Both the position numbers and the translations under genes were made by a program. Positions 15,335 through 21,079 of a DNA stretch of 22,565 nucleotides are shown here, one piece after another. The notes below the pieces were generated by a model. The model had not been told where the DNA came from. It saw only the letters and a program-made list of their open reading frames with translations, and did not search any database. The stretch's first letter is position 1. Each line of letters begins with the position of its first letter. Source of the DNA: Pseudomonadota bacterium (GTDB lineage Bacteria; Pseudomonadota; Alphaproteobacteria; Rhizobiales; Devosiaceae). The stretch lies in the NCBI GenBank assembly GCA_023428425.1, contig JAEYYP010000465.1, positions 1 through 22,565 of the forward strand, read 5' to 3'.

Positions 15335-15363
15335 AACAGCCGCCCGCCTCCTGGACGATACCC

Positions 15364-16281
15364 TTGACCGACACCACCTTGCGCGCCTCCGGGGCTGGCC
15401 AGCGCCGCCTCGCTCATCTCGGCATGTTGCTGTTCGCGGCCCTCATCGCAGGGTCATTCACCTTTGGCGCTGCGGCCGTGCCATACCTTGCGCCGGTGCC
15501 GCTCAACGCGGTGCGCTTCGTTCTCGCGAGCCTGCTCATGGGCGCGTTCGCCTTCGGCGTGGCGCGACAGAAGCCCGAGTTGCCAAAGGCGCCATGGCGT
15601 TTCGGGGTGACTGGGTTCCTTACCGCCGTCTACTTCGTCACCATGTTCATCGCACTCACCATGACGCAGCCGGTGGCGACGAGCGCCGTTTATACGCTCG
15701 TGCCGATGATGACGGCGCTGACAGGACTGCTGATCGTCGGGCAGCGGTCCGGGCCGCCGGTGCTGCTGAGCCTGCTGCTTGCCGGTATCGGCGCGATCTG
15801 GGTGATCTTCCGCGGCGACCTCGACGCGCTGCTGCGCTTCGATATCGGGGCGGGTGAACTGATCTATTTCGTCGGCTGCGTTGCCTATGCCGTCTACACG
15901 CCGCTGCTCAGGCGCTACAACCACGGCGAGAGCGCCCTGGTGCTGAGTTTCTGGACCCTGACCGGCACGGCGGCCTGCATCGTGCTCTACGGGTTGCCGG
16001 AGATACTGGGTACGGACTGGCTGCACCTGCCGCCGGTCGTGTGGTGGGTGGTGATCTACCTCGCGGTGGGACCGACGGCGATCTGCTTTTTCCTCATCCA
16101 GTTCGCTTCGGCGCACCTGCCGGCGGCCAAGGTGGTTGCCTACGGATACATCGTGCCGGCCTTCGTCATCGTGTTCGAGGGGCTGGTCGGCCACGGCTGG
16201 ACCAGCCGCTCCGTCGCCGCCGGGGCGGCGATCACCGTGCTTGGCCTCGCCGTGCTGGCCGCCCTGCCGGAACGCGCCTAG
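15364..16281 (+). CDS. EamA/DMT-family transporter
   Basis: This is a 305-residue inner-membrane protein with about ten hydrophobic helices in two EamA repeats (about 20-148 and 160-300), the drug/metabolite transporter layout. Sequence cues are the first helix LLFAALIAGSFTFGAAAVPY, the PLNAVRFVLASLL pair, and in the second half YLAVGPTAICFFLIQFASAH and AYGYIVPAFVIVFE. The start is TTG at 15364 with GGA eight bases upstream; an in-frame ATG falls only at residue 21, inside helix 1. It follows the kinase by 29 bp and may be co-transcribed with it. The substrate cannot be told from sequence. Its last four bases overlap a predicted small gene on the minus strand. Confidence 0.88.
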   Translation: MTDTTLRASGAGQRRLAHLGMLLFAALIAGSFTFGAAAVPYLAPVPLNAVRFVLASLLMGAFAFGVARQKPELPKAPWRFGVTGFLTAVYFVTMFIALTMTQPVATSAVYTLVPMMTALTGLLIVGQRSGPPVLLSLLLAGIGAIWVIFRGDLDALLRFDIGAGELIYFVGCVAYAVYTPLLRRYNHGESALVLSFWTLTGTAACIVLYGLPEILGTDWLHLPPVVWWVVIYLAVGPTAICFFLIQFASAHLPAAKVVAYGYIVPAFVIVFEGLVGHGWTSRSVAAGAAITVLGLAVLAALPERA

Positions 16282-16376
16282 CGCGCGGTGCGCCGGTGCA
16301 CCCATGCGAGGGTGATGCCGAACGAAACGAAGGCGACGACGACGAGGCTGACGAACAGGGTAGCTTCAGCGGGCAT
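16278..16376 (-). CDS. Predicted 32-residue single-pass membrane protein
   Basis: A short frame encodes 32 residues: MPAEATLFVSLVVVAFVSFG followed by ITLAWVHRRTAR. It has one hydrophobic helix (about 6-26) and a basic C-terminal tail (HRRTAR), predicting N-out/C-in by the positive-inside rule. The ribosome site is strong: AAGGAG at 16389-16384, seven bases before ATG. The stop overlaps the end of the convergent EamA gene by 4 bp. An FNR/FixK-type box (16430-16443) lies 54-67 bp upstream of the start. I know no family match; small membrane subunits of oxidases (CydX, CcoQ types) are similar in size and layout but not recognisably in sequence. The strong ribosome site plus clean helix make it likely real. 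Confidence 0.6.
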   Translation of the reverse strand: MPAEATLFVSLVVVAFVSFGITLAWVHRRTAR

Positions 16377-16429
16377 GTGATGGCTCCTTGGTTGTAGAGC
16401 CACGTGACCATGCCGCGTCCGCCGCGGCG

Positions 16430-16443
16430 TTGATCTGGGTCAA
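16430..16443. promoter_or_regulatory. FNR/FixK-type box (anaerobox)
   Basis: TTGATCTGGGTCAA matches the FNR/FixK/FnrN consensus TTGAT-N4-ATCAA at 9 of 10 positions. It lies between the divergent small membrane gene (start 16376, minus) and hicB (start 16507, plus). The distance to the small gene, centre about 60 bp before its ATG, suits activation with a short leader. No convincing -10 is visible on either side, so which gene it serves is undecided. Confidence 0.6.
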
Positions 16444-16506
16444 GCGCACGGTGCTGGACGAAGCGCCGCGCCCTGCCTAGATTTCCCTGATCTGGGAGAA
16501 ATGCGG

Positions 16507-16704
16507 ATGCGCGTGGAAGTCGAACTTGAGCAGGACGGACGCTGGATCGCCGAGATCCCGGCCCTCCCGGGGGTCATCGTCTACGGCGCAACGGAGGAAC
16601 AGGCTCGCGCCCGGGCCGAGGCGATGGCATTTCGGGTCATCGCTGATCGGCTCGAGCACGGAGAGCCGGTGCCGGAAGAGGCGCGGCAGATGTTCGCGGC
16701 GTGA
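16507..16704 (+). CDS. hicB: HicB-like antitoxin (short form)
   Basis: This is a small HicB/UPF0150-type protein of 65 residues from ATG 16507 (67 from ATG 16501). The later start is preferred because GGGAG (16494-16498) is then eight bases upstream instead of two. The partial RNase-H-like fold is visible: MRVEVELEQDGRWIAEIPAL, then PGVIVYGATEEQARARAEAM. Such proteins bind and block the HicA toxin. It lacks the C-terminal helix-turn-helix or ribbon-helix-helix domain of full-length HicB, so autoregulation by DNA binding is doubtful. hicA overlaps its stop by 4 bp (GTGA). Antitoxin-first order differs from the more usual hicA-hicB. Confidence 0.85.
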   Translation: MRVEVELEQDGRWIAEIPALPGVIVYGATEEQARARAEAMAFRVIADRLEHGEPVPEEARQMFAA

Positions 16705-16913
16705 GCGACTGGCCCTCGGCCAAGGCGTCCCGCGTTCTCCGGGCGCTCCTCAAACTGGGCTGGTCGGTCAAGCGACAGACGGGCTCACATCGCACCCTGT
16801 CCCGCGCAGGCTGGGCTGACTACGTCTTCGCATTTCACGACGGTGATGAGATCGGCCCGAAAATGCTGGCCCGGATCGCCAAACACACCGGCCTGGCCCC
16901 TTCCGACCTGTAG
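16701..16913 (+). CDS. hicA: HicA-type mRNA interferase toxin
   Basis: This is a 70-residue protein with the double-stranded RNA-binding-like HicA fold. Features are the N-terminal KASRVLRALLKLGWSVKRQ, the catalytic His30 in TGSHRTLSR, and the C-terminal IGPKMLARIAKHTGLAPSDL. The family cleaves translated mRNA and is neutralised by HicB. The start is GTG at 16701, overlapping the hicB stop (GTGA), so translation is coupled. A strong bidirectional terminator follows 10 bp after the stop. All visible core residues are present, so it is probably functional. Confidence 0.9.
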   Translation: MSDWPSAKASRVLRALLKLGWSVKRQTGSHRTLSRAGWADYVFAFHDGDEIGPKMLARIAKHTGLAPSDL

Positions 16914-16923
16914 CCGGAAAAAC

Positions 16924-16949
16924 AAAAAGGCGGCCGAAGCCGCCTTTTT
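16924..16949. terminator. Bidirectional intrinsic terminator
   Basis: AAAAAGGCGGC-CGAA-GCCGCCTTTTT is a perfect 11-bp stem with a CGAA tetraloop and T tracts on both strands. It ends hicBA on the plus strand and tRNA-Gly on the minus strand. Confidence 0.93.
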
Positions 16950-16954
16950 CATCG

Positions 16955-16970
16955 TCCCTTTGCGAAGGGA
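16955..16970 (-). other. Hairpin downstream of tRNA-Gly
   Basis: TCCCTT-TGCG-AAGGGA is a perfect 6-bp stem between the tRNA 3' end and the terminator. It may help 3' processing of the tRNA precursor or simply add to termination. Confidence 0.35.
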
Positions 16971-16976
16971 GGATAA

Positions 16977-17051
16977 TGGAGCGGGCGAAGGGATTCGAAC
17001 CCTCGACCCTAACCTTGGCAAGGTTATGCTCTACCCCTGAGCTACACCCGC
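16977..17051 (-). tRNA. tRNA-Gly (anticodon GCC)
   Basis: On the minus strand this 75-nt sequence folds as a full cloverleaf. The acceptor GCGGGTG pairs with CGCCCGC; the D arm is GCTC-AGGGGTA-GAGC; the anticodon arm TAACC-TTGCCAA-GGTTA shows GCC (glycine); the T arm contains GGTTCGAATCC. The discriminator base is T and the CCA end is encoded. A possible promoter upstream (minus) is TTGCAA (17124-17119) and TATAGG (17099-17094) with a 19-bp spacer. Confidence 0.97.
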
Positions 17052-17231
17052 ACTCCAGTCGCTTGCTGGTGCTTGGCACCGGCCCGACGGGCGCCTATAT
17101 GCCCAATCGAAAGCATGATTGCAACCCATAATTCGGTGCCGCGTGAAAGCGCGGTAAAGCTTGCGCCAGATACCCGAAAAGGCGCATGAAACCGGCACAA
17201 AGCGGGCCTCTCCGCGTCAAGGACCTCGACG

Positions 17232-18179
17232 ATGGCACTCAACGACCTGAGCTCCACCCCCACACAAAATGGCGCCGCCGTCGCTGCGCTGGTGAAAGAT
17301 TCGTCCGATCGCGCCTTCAAGGCCGACGTCATCGATGCGTCGCTCGAAGCGCCGGTGCTGGTCGATTTCTGGGCGCCATGGTGCGGTCCCTGCCGCCAGC
17401 TGACGCCGAACCTCGAAAAGGTGATCGCCGAGAAGAAGGGGGCCATCCGGCTCGTGAAGATCAACATCGACGAGAACCCCTCGATCGCAGGCCAGCTCGG
17501 CATCCAGTCGATTCCCGCCGTGTTCGCCTTCGCCGGCGGACGGCCAGTCGATGCCTTCATGGGCGCGATTCCGGAGAGCGAAGTCCGACGCTTTGCCGAC
17601 AAGGTAATCGCTTCGGCCCCCGCCGGCGCGCCGGAGGCCGGTTCGCTCGAAGGAGAAATCAAGCGTGCCCTCGAGGGGGCCGCCGAGGCCCTGAAGATGG
17701 GTGACCTCAACCAGGCAGCGCAGATCTACGGCATGATCCTGCAGCAGGTGCCCGATCACGCCGAGGCGCTGATCGGTATCGCCAAGGTGTTCATGACCGC
17801 CGGCCAGCCTGACCAGGCCCAGGCGGCGCTGGACGACGTGCCGGAGGCGGACCGCAAGGGCGCCGACTACACCTCGCTGATCGCCTCGCTGAAGCTGCTG
17901 ACCGAGGCGGCCGAACTCAGCGAGACCGACGAACTCGCGGCGCAGGTCGAGGCCAACCCTGACGATCATCAGGCTCGCTTCGATCTGGCAGTGAAGTACA
18001 ATGCCGAAGGCAAGCGCGTCGAAGCCGCCGAGGCGCTGGTGGCGCTGATGAAGCGCGACCGCACCTGGAACGACGACGGCGCGCGCAAGAAGCTGCTCGA
18101 GTTGTTCGAGGCCTGGGGCGGCAAGGATCCCGCCACCCTCAAGGGCCGGCGGATGCTTTCGGCAGTGCTGTTCTCGTAG
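17232..18179 (+). CDS. cnoX: Thioredoxin-domain chaperedoxin with TPRs (CnoX/YbbN-like)
   Basis: This is a 315-residue cytoplasmic protein. An N-terminal thioredoxin fold (about 25-130) keeps the active site WCGPC (C51, C54) and cis-proline P95 in SIPAVF. A helical TPR-like region follows (about 145-310; EALKMGDLNQAAQIYGMILQ and related repeats). CnoX proteins hold unfolded clients and guard them from oxidation. The E. coli form has lost thioredoxin reductase activity, while the Caulobacter form keeps CGPC and is redox-active; this protein resembles the latter. The ATG at 17232 has AGGA about eight bases upstream. It leads a row of three plus-strand genes. Confidence 0.9.
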   Translation: MALNDLSSTPTQNGAAVAALVKDSSDRAFKADVIDASLEAPVLVDFWAPWCGPCRQLTPNLEKVIAEKKGAIRLVKINIDENPSIAGQLGIQSIPAVFAFAGGRPVDAFMGAIPESEVRRFADKVIASAPAGAPEAGSLEGEIKRALEGAAEALKMGDLNQAAQIYGMILQQVPDHAEALIGIAKVFMTAGQPDQAQAALDDVPEADRKGADYTSLIASLKLLTEAAELSETDELAAQVEANPDDHQARFDLAVKYNAEGKRVEAAEALVALMKRDRTWNDDGARKKLLELFEAWGGKDPATLKGRRMLSAVLFS

Positions 18180-18190
18180 TTCTAAGTGGT

Positions 18191-18208
18191 CGCGCTTCCG
18201 AAAGCGCG
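18191..18208 (+). other. Intercistronic hairpin between cnoX and the LON-domain gene
   Basis: CGCGCTT-CCGA-AAGCGCG is a perfect 7-bp stem 12 bp after the cnoX stop. No T tract follows, so partial attenuation or mRNA protection is more likely than full termination. Confidence 0.4.
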
Positions 18209-18239
18209 GCGTAGTCGGAGTCAATGCAAGGCAAAGGCC

Positions 18240-18908
18240 ATGCTCAAGCGTCCCCAGTCCCCGGCCGATATTCCGGCCTCCTTGCCCATCTTCCCGCTGT
18301 CGGGCGCGCTGCTGCTGCCCTATGCGCGCCGGCCGCTCAACATCTTCGAGCCGCGCTATCTCGAGATGGTCGACCATGCGCTCAAGGGTGACCGGCTGAT
18401 CGGGCTGATCCAGCCCCGGGATACGTCCGAGGAAAGCCCGCAGGGCGCGGTGCCGGTACAGAAGATCGGCACCATCGGGCGTATCACGCACTTCGAGGAA
18501 TCCGAGGAGGCGCGCTACTTCGTCATCCTCGAAGGCGTCTGCCGCTTCGAGTATGTCAAGGAAATGCCGACCATGTCGCCGTTCCGGCGCGCCATGATCT
18601 CGGCCGAGCCCTTCGCCACCGATTTCGACCGCGAGTTCGGCGAGGAAGCGGTGGATCGGGCGCGGTTCCTCAAGATGATGCGCGACTATGCCGAGTTCGG
18701 CAATTTCGATCTCAACTGGGACGAGATCGAGAAGACCGGCACGGCGGACCTCGTCAACTTCTGCTGCATGGTCTCGCCCTATGGCGCAGCCGAAAAGCAG
18801 GCTTTGCTCGAAGCCGATACACTGGAAGCCCGCGCCGAGACGCTGATCGCCATGGCCGAGTTCGAGATGGCTAAGGGCGACGGCGACCGGGCCTCGCCGC
18901 TCAATTGA
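18240..18908 (+). CDS. LON substrate-binding-domain protein
   Basis: This is a 222-residue protein made only of the N-terminal (substrate-binding) domain of Lon protease. The hallmark is PIFPLSGALLLPYARRPLNI followed by FEPRYLEMV (about 15-44); GRITHFEESEEARYFVILEG and VCRFEY follow near 80-105. The AAA+ and protease domains are absent, and the length is usual for this stand-alone family. The start ATG 18240 gives the typical short N-terminus; an in-frame GTG at 18186 would add 18 basic residues and is less likely. It overlaps the next gene by 4 bp. The function is not established; pairing with CnoX hints at protein quality control (inference). Confidence 0.88.
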   Translation: MLKRPQSPADIPASLPIFPLSGALLLPYARRPLNIFEPRYLEMVDHALKGDRLIGLIQPRDTSEESPQGAVPVQKIGTIGRITHFEESEEARYFVILEGVCRFEYVKEMPTMSPFRRAMISAEPFATDFDREFGEEAVDRARFLKMMRDYAEFGNFDLNWDEIEKTGTADLVNFCCMVSPYGAAEKQALLEADTLEARAETLIAMAEFEMAKGDGDRASPLN

Positions 18909-19156
18909 GCGAGCCGAAGCAACCGGTCGCCGAACCGCGTCACCTGGTCGATCCCAGGACGCTGGAGATGCTGGTCTGCCCGCTGACCAAGACACGGCTG
19001 ACACTGTCGTCCGATCGGACCGAGCTGATATCGGTCGCGGCGCATCTGGCCTTTCCGATCCGCCTTGGGGTGCCGATGCTGAGCCTCGACGAGGCCCGCG
19101 AGATCGACCCTGAGGCGATGAAGGTGTTCACCGCGAAGGGCGGACACCACGAGTAG
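18905..19156 (+). CDS. Trm112-like / UPF0434 family protein
   Basis: This is an 83-residue protein of the Trm112/YcaR family. The core DPRTLEMLVCPLTKTRLTL (about 17-35) and AAHLAFPIRLGVPMLSLDEA (about 45-64) fit the family well. Only one cysteine (in LVCPLT) is present where zinc-binding members such as E. coli YcaR have CPxC plus another cysteine, so metal binding is probably lost. The start is TTG at 18905, overlapping the LON gene stop by 4 bp (TTGA); the next in-frame ATG would delete the N-terminal region. The gene ends 12 bp from convergent ubiH. Its function in bacteria is poorly known. Confidence 0.86.
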   Translation: MSEPKQPVAEPRHLVDPRTLEMLVCPLTKTRLTLSSDRTELISVAAHLAFPIRLGVPMLSLDEAREIDPEAMKVFTAKGGHHE

Positions 19157-19168
19157 CGAAGTCCGCTT

Positions 19169-20401
19169 CTAGATATCCAGTCCGCGCAGTAGTCGTGGTC
19201 CGCTGTTGTTCACGCCGGCCGCCTGCGCGATCATCGCATCCTTGAGCGGGCCCAGCCGGTCGACGAGGCCGAGGCCGAAGTCGCGGGCAGCGCGTACGGG
19301 CGCGATGTCGTTGGAGAAGAGGCGTGTCATACCGTCCGACACGGTTGCCATCAGCGTGGTATCGAACCGTCGCCAGCGCTGGTAGCGCTCCAGGATGTCG
19401 GCGGCACCGTGATCCTGCCCGAGCCGCATGGCATCGATCACCACTTCGGCCAGTGCGGCCACATCCTTGAGCCCGAGATTGAGACCCTGGCCGGCGACAG
19501 GGTGGATGACGTGTGCGGCGTCGCCGATCAGGGCGAGACGCGGGGAGACGAAGCTTTTTGCGATCTGCAGGCGCAGCGGGAAGGCCTGCACGGACGGTTC
19601 TTCCAGCGTCACCTCGCCGAGGCTGTAGCCCATGGCTTCGGCGATCTCGGCAGCGATTGCCTCGGGCGAGGCGGCCTTGATGCGCGCCGCCTCGGCAGTA
19701 GTCTCGGTCCAGACCAGAGACGAGCGGTGCCGTCCCTCAAGAGTCGGCAGCGGCAGGCTGGCGAACGGTCCGTGCGGGCGGAAATGCTCGTAGGCCGTGC
19801 CCTCGTGGGGAAGGGTGTGGGCGATGGTGGTGACGATACCCGACTGGCCGTAGCCGTGCCCAAAGGTGCCGATGCCGGCATAGCCGCGCATGGCCGACAT
19901 GGCGCCGTCGGACGCGACCACCAGCGGTGCCAGCAGGGTGCGACCGTCAGCCAGGCTGACGCGGGCGAAGGGCCCATCGCCCGCAAAGCCGGTGACTTCG
20001 GCGGGGGCGATCAGGTCGACCTTGCCGTCAAGTTGTCGCATCAAAGCAGCGGCGAGCGCGGTGTTGGGGACCATGTGGGCGAACGGCTCGCCCGGCTTCA
20101 CCTCGCCATCGAAGCTGAGAAACAGCGGGCGGGAGATGTCGCCGCTGCCCGAATCGGTGATCTTCATGCGCCGGATCGGCTCGGAATGCGGCGCCACGTC
20201 CGCCCAGGCGCCCAATTGCTCGAACACCCGGTGGACACCGGCGGCGATGGCTGAAGCCCGCTGGTCCTTCGGGACGCTGAACGGCCGGCGGTCGACGAGT
20301 GCGAGCTTCAGGCCCGCCATCGCTCGGGTCAGTGCCAGCGCGAGCGTCAGGCCGGCCGGACCACCTCCGACGATGACGATGTCGTAGTGCTGCTCGCTCA
20401 T
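19169..20401 (-). CDS. UbiH/UbiF/COQ6-family FAD-dependent hydroxylase (ubiquinone biosynthesis)
   Basis: This is a 410-residue flavoprotein monooxygenase of the ubiquinone hydroxylase family. The N-terminal dinucleotide site is VGGGPAG (11-17). The mid DG motif is VVASDGAMSAMRG (about 161-173). The second FAD-binding stretch RLALIGDAAHVIHPVAGQGL (about 288-307, continuing NLGLKD) is the family signature. Such enzymes hydroxylate the aromatic ring of ubiquinone precursors at the inner membrane. Alphaproteobacteria vary in which positions each enzyme handles (UbiH, UbiL, UbiM), so I do not choose a symbol. The ATG at 20401 has GGAG about nine bases upstream. It is monocistronic here, facing glnK across a 313-bp regulatory region. 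Confidence 0.9.
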   Translation of the reverse strand: MSEQHYDIVIVGGGPAGLTLALALTRAMAGLKLALVDRRPFSVPKDQRASAIAAGVHRVFEQLGAWADVAPHSEPIRRMKITDSGSGDISRPLFLSFDGEVKPGEPFAHMVPNTALAAALMRQLDGKVDLIAPAEVTGFAGDGPFARVSLADGRTLLAPLVVASDGAMSAMRGYAGIGTFGHGYGQSGIVTTIAHTLPHEGTAYEHFRPHGPFASLPLPTLEGRHRSSLVWTETTAEAARIKAASPEAIAAEIAEAMGYSLGEVTLEEPSVQAFPLRLQIAKSFVSPRLALIGDAAHVIHPVAGQGLNLGLKDVAALAEVVIDAMRLGQDHGAADILERYQRWRRFDTTLMATVSDGMTRLFSNDIAPVRAARDFGLGLVDRLGPLKDAMIAQAAGVNNSGPRLLRGLDI

Positions 20402-20602
20402 GCCGGTCTCCGTTCCGTCGTGGGGTACCGCGCCCGGTTCTGCCTGCTATTTGGCCTTTTGCCCTGCCCCCCGCAAGCGTCAGCGGCGTCGCCGCGATGA
20501 GTTGCCTATAATATCAGCAAAATTGCCGAAATTGCCCAGGACGCGGGCACGAATTGGGCAGTCTTGCTGCCGGGATGGCGGTGGTTTTTGCACGCGCATG
20601 CC

Positions 20603-20619
20603 GATTCATCAGATGAATC
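20603..20619. promoter_or_regulatory. 17-bp palindrome upstream of the glnK promoter
   Basis: GATTCATC-A-GATGAATC is a perfect 8-bp inverted repeat around a single base. It lies 27 bp before the -24 element of the glnK promoter, at about -60 from the predicted transcription start. The short centre and AT-richer arms are like a dimeric regulator site. It does not match the NtrC consensus I know. Confidence 0.55.
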
Positions 20620-20646
20620 ATCGACTTGGGGAGTGTGGCCGGAGTT

Positions 20647-20662
20647 TGGCACGGCACTTGAA
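20647..20662 (+). promoter_or_regulatory. Sigma-54 (RpoN) -24/-12 promoter of glnK-amtB
   Basis: TGGCACG-GCAC-TTGAA matches the RpoN consensus TGGCACG-N4-TTGCW with exact spacing; only the C of the -12 GC is replaced by A. It lies 52 bp upstream of the glnK ATG. glnK-amtB operons are classically driven by NtrC with RpoN under nitrogen limitation. Confidence 0.8.
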
Positions 20663-20714
20663 ACGTTGGCTGCCGATTGGAGACCGTCCAAACACTCTCT
20701 CGAAAGGGGCATCC

Positions 20715-21053
20715 ATGAAACTGGTGATCGCAATCATCAAGCCGTCGCGCCTGGAGGAGGTCCGCCAGGCCCTCAACTCGCTCGACGTCCACGGCATGAC
20801 CGTGACTGAAGTCAAAGGATACGGACGCCAGAAGGGCCATTCCGAGATCTATCGCGGCACCGAATATGCCGTCCACTTCCTGCCCAAGCTCAAGATCGAG
20901 ATCGCCGTCGACGACGCACAGTCGGACGCCATCGTCTCGGCCATCCGCGAGAGCGCCCAGACGGGCCGCATCGGCGACGGCAAGATCTTCGTGCTCGACC
21001 TGTTGGCCGTCACCCGCATCCGTACCGGCGAGACCGGTGCGGCCGCGCTCTGA
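20715..21053 (+). CDS. glnK: Nitrogen regulatory protein P-II (GlnK)
   Basis: This is a 112-residue PII protein, the standard length. It senses ATP/ADP and 2-oxoglutarate and blocks AmtB when nitrogen is plentiful. The start MKLVIAIIKPSRLEEVRQAL is typical. The T-loop (about 36-56) is intact, with uridylylation site Tyr51 in YRGTEYAVHFLPK. The B-loop TGRIGDGKIFV (about 83-93) and the C-terminal VTRIRTGETGAAAL (about 99-112) are complete. Coupling with amtB and the sigma-54 promoter identify it as glnK rather than glnB. The ATG at 20715 follows AAAGGGG at suitable spacing. A long frame upstream in the same phase is not coding. Confidence 0.96.
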   Translation: MKLVIAIIKPSRLEEVRQALNSLDVHGMTVTEVKGYGRQKGHSEIYRGTEYAVHFLPKLKIEIAVDDAQSDAIVSAIRESAQTGRIGDGKIFVLDLLAVTRIRTGETGAAAL

Positions 21054-21079
21054 TGCCGCTCATACTGGGGAACTCAACA

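Larger units (their letters stand above)
20402..20714. promoter_or_regulatory. ubiH-glnK intergenic regulatory region
   Basis: This 313-bp gap contains no credible gene. It holds the glnK sigma-54-type promoter (20647-20662) and a perfect 17-bp palindrome (20603-20619). It also has a 5-bp dyad GGCAG-TCTTG-CTGCC near 20558-20572, a tandem 9-bp-period repeat of AAATTGCC (20520-20527 and 20529-20536), and a perfect TATAAT (20507-20512) with no -35 partner. I see no clear NtrC site of the form TGCAC-N-GTGCA. Confidence 0.6.

Noticed and set aside
16914..17051. Possible integration site at tRNA-Gly beside the toxin-antitoxin pair
   Set aside because: No integrase and no duplicated tRNA 3' end were seen, and the surrounding genes are chromosomal.
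17217..19004. A 595-codon open frame antisense to cnoX and the LON-domain gene
   Set aside because: Both sense genes have clear motifs; the antisense product is Leu/Gly/Arg-rich noise.
20507..20512. Perfect TATAAT as a sigma-70 promoter for glnK
   Set aside because: No -35-like hexamer lies 16-18 bp upstream, and it is about 200 bp from glnK, where a sigma-54 promoter is well placed.
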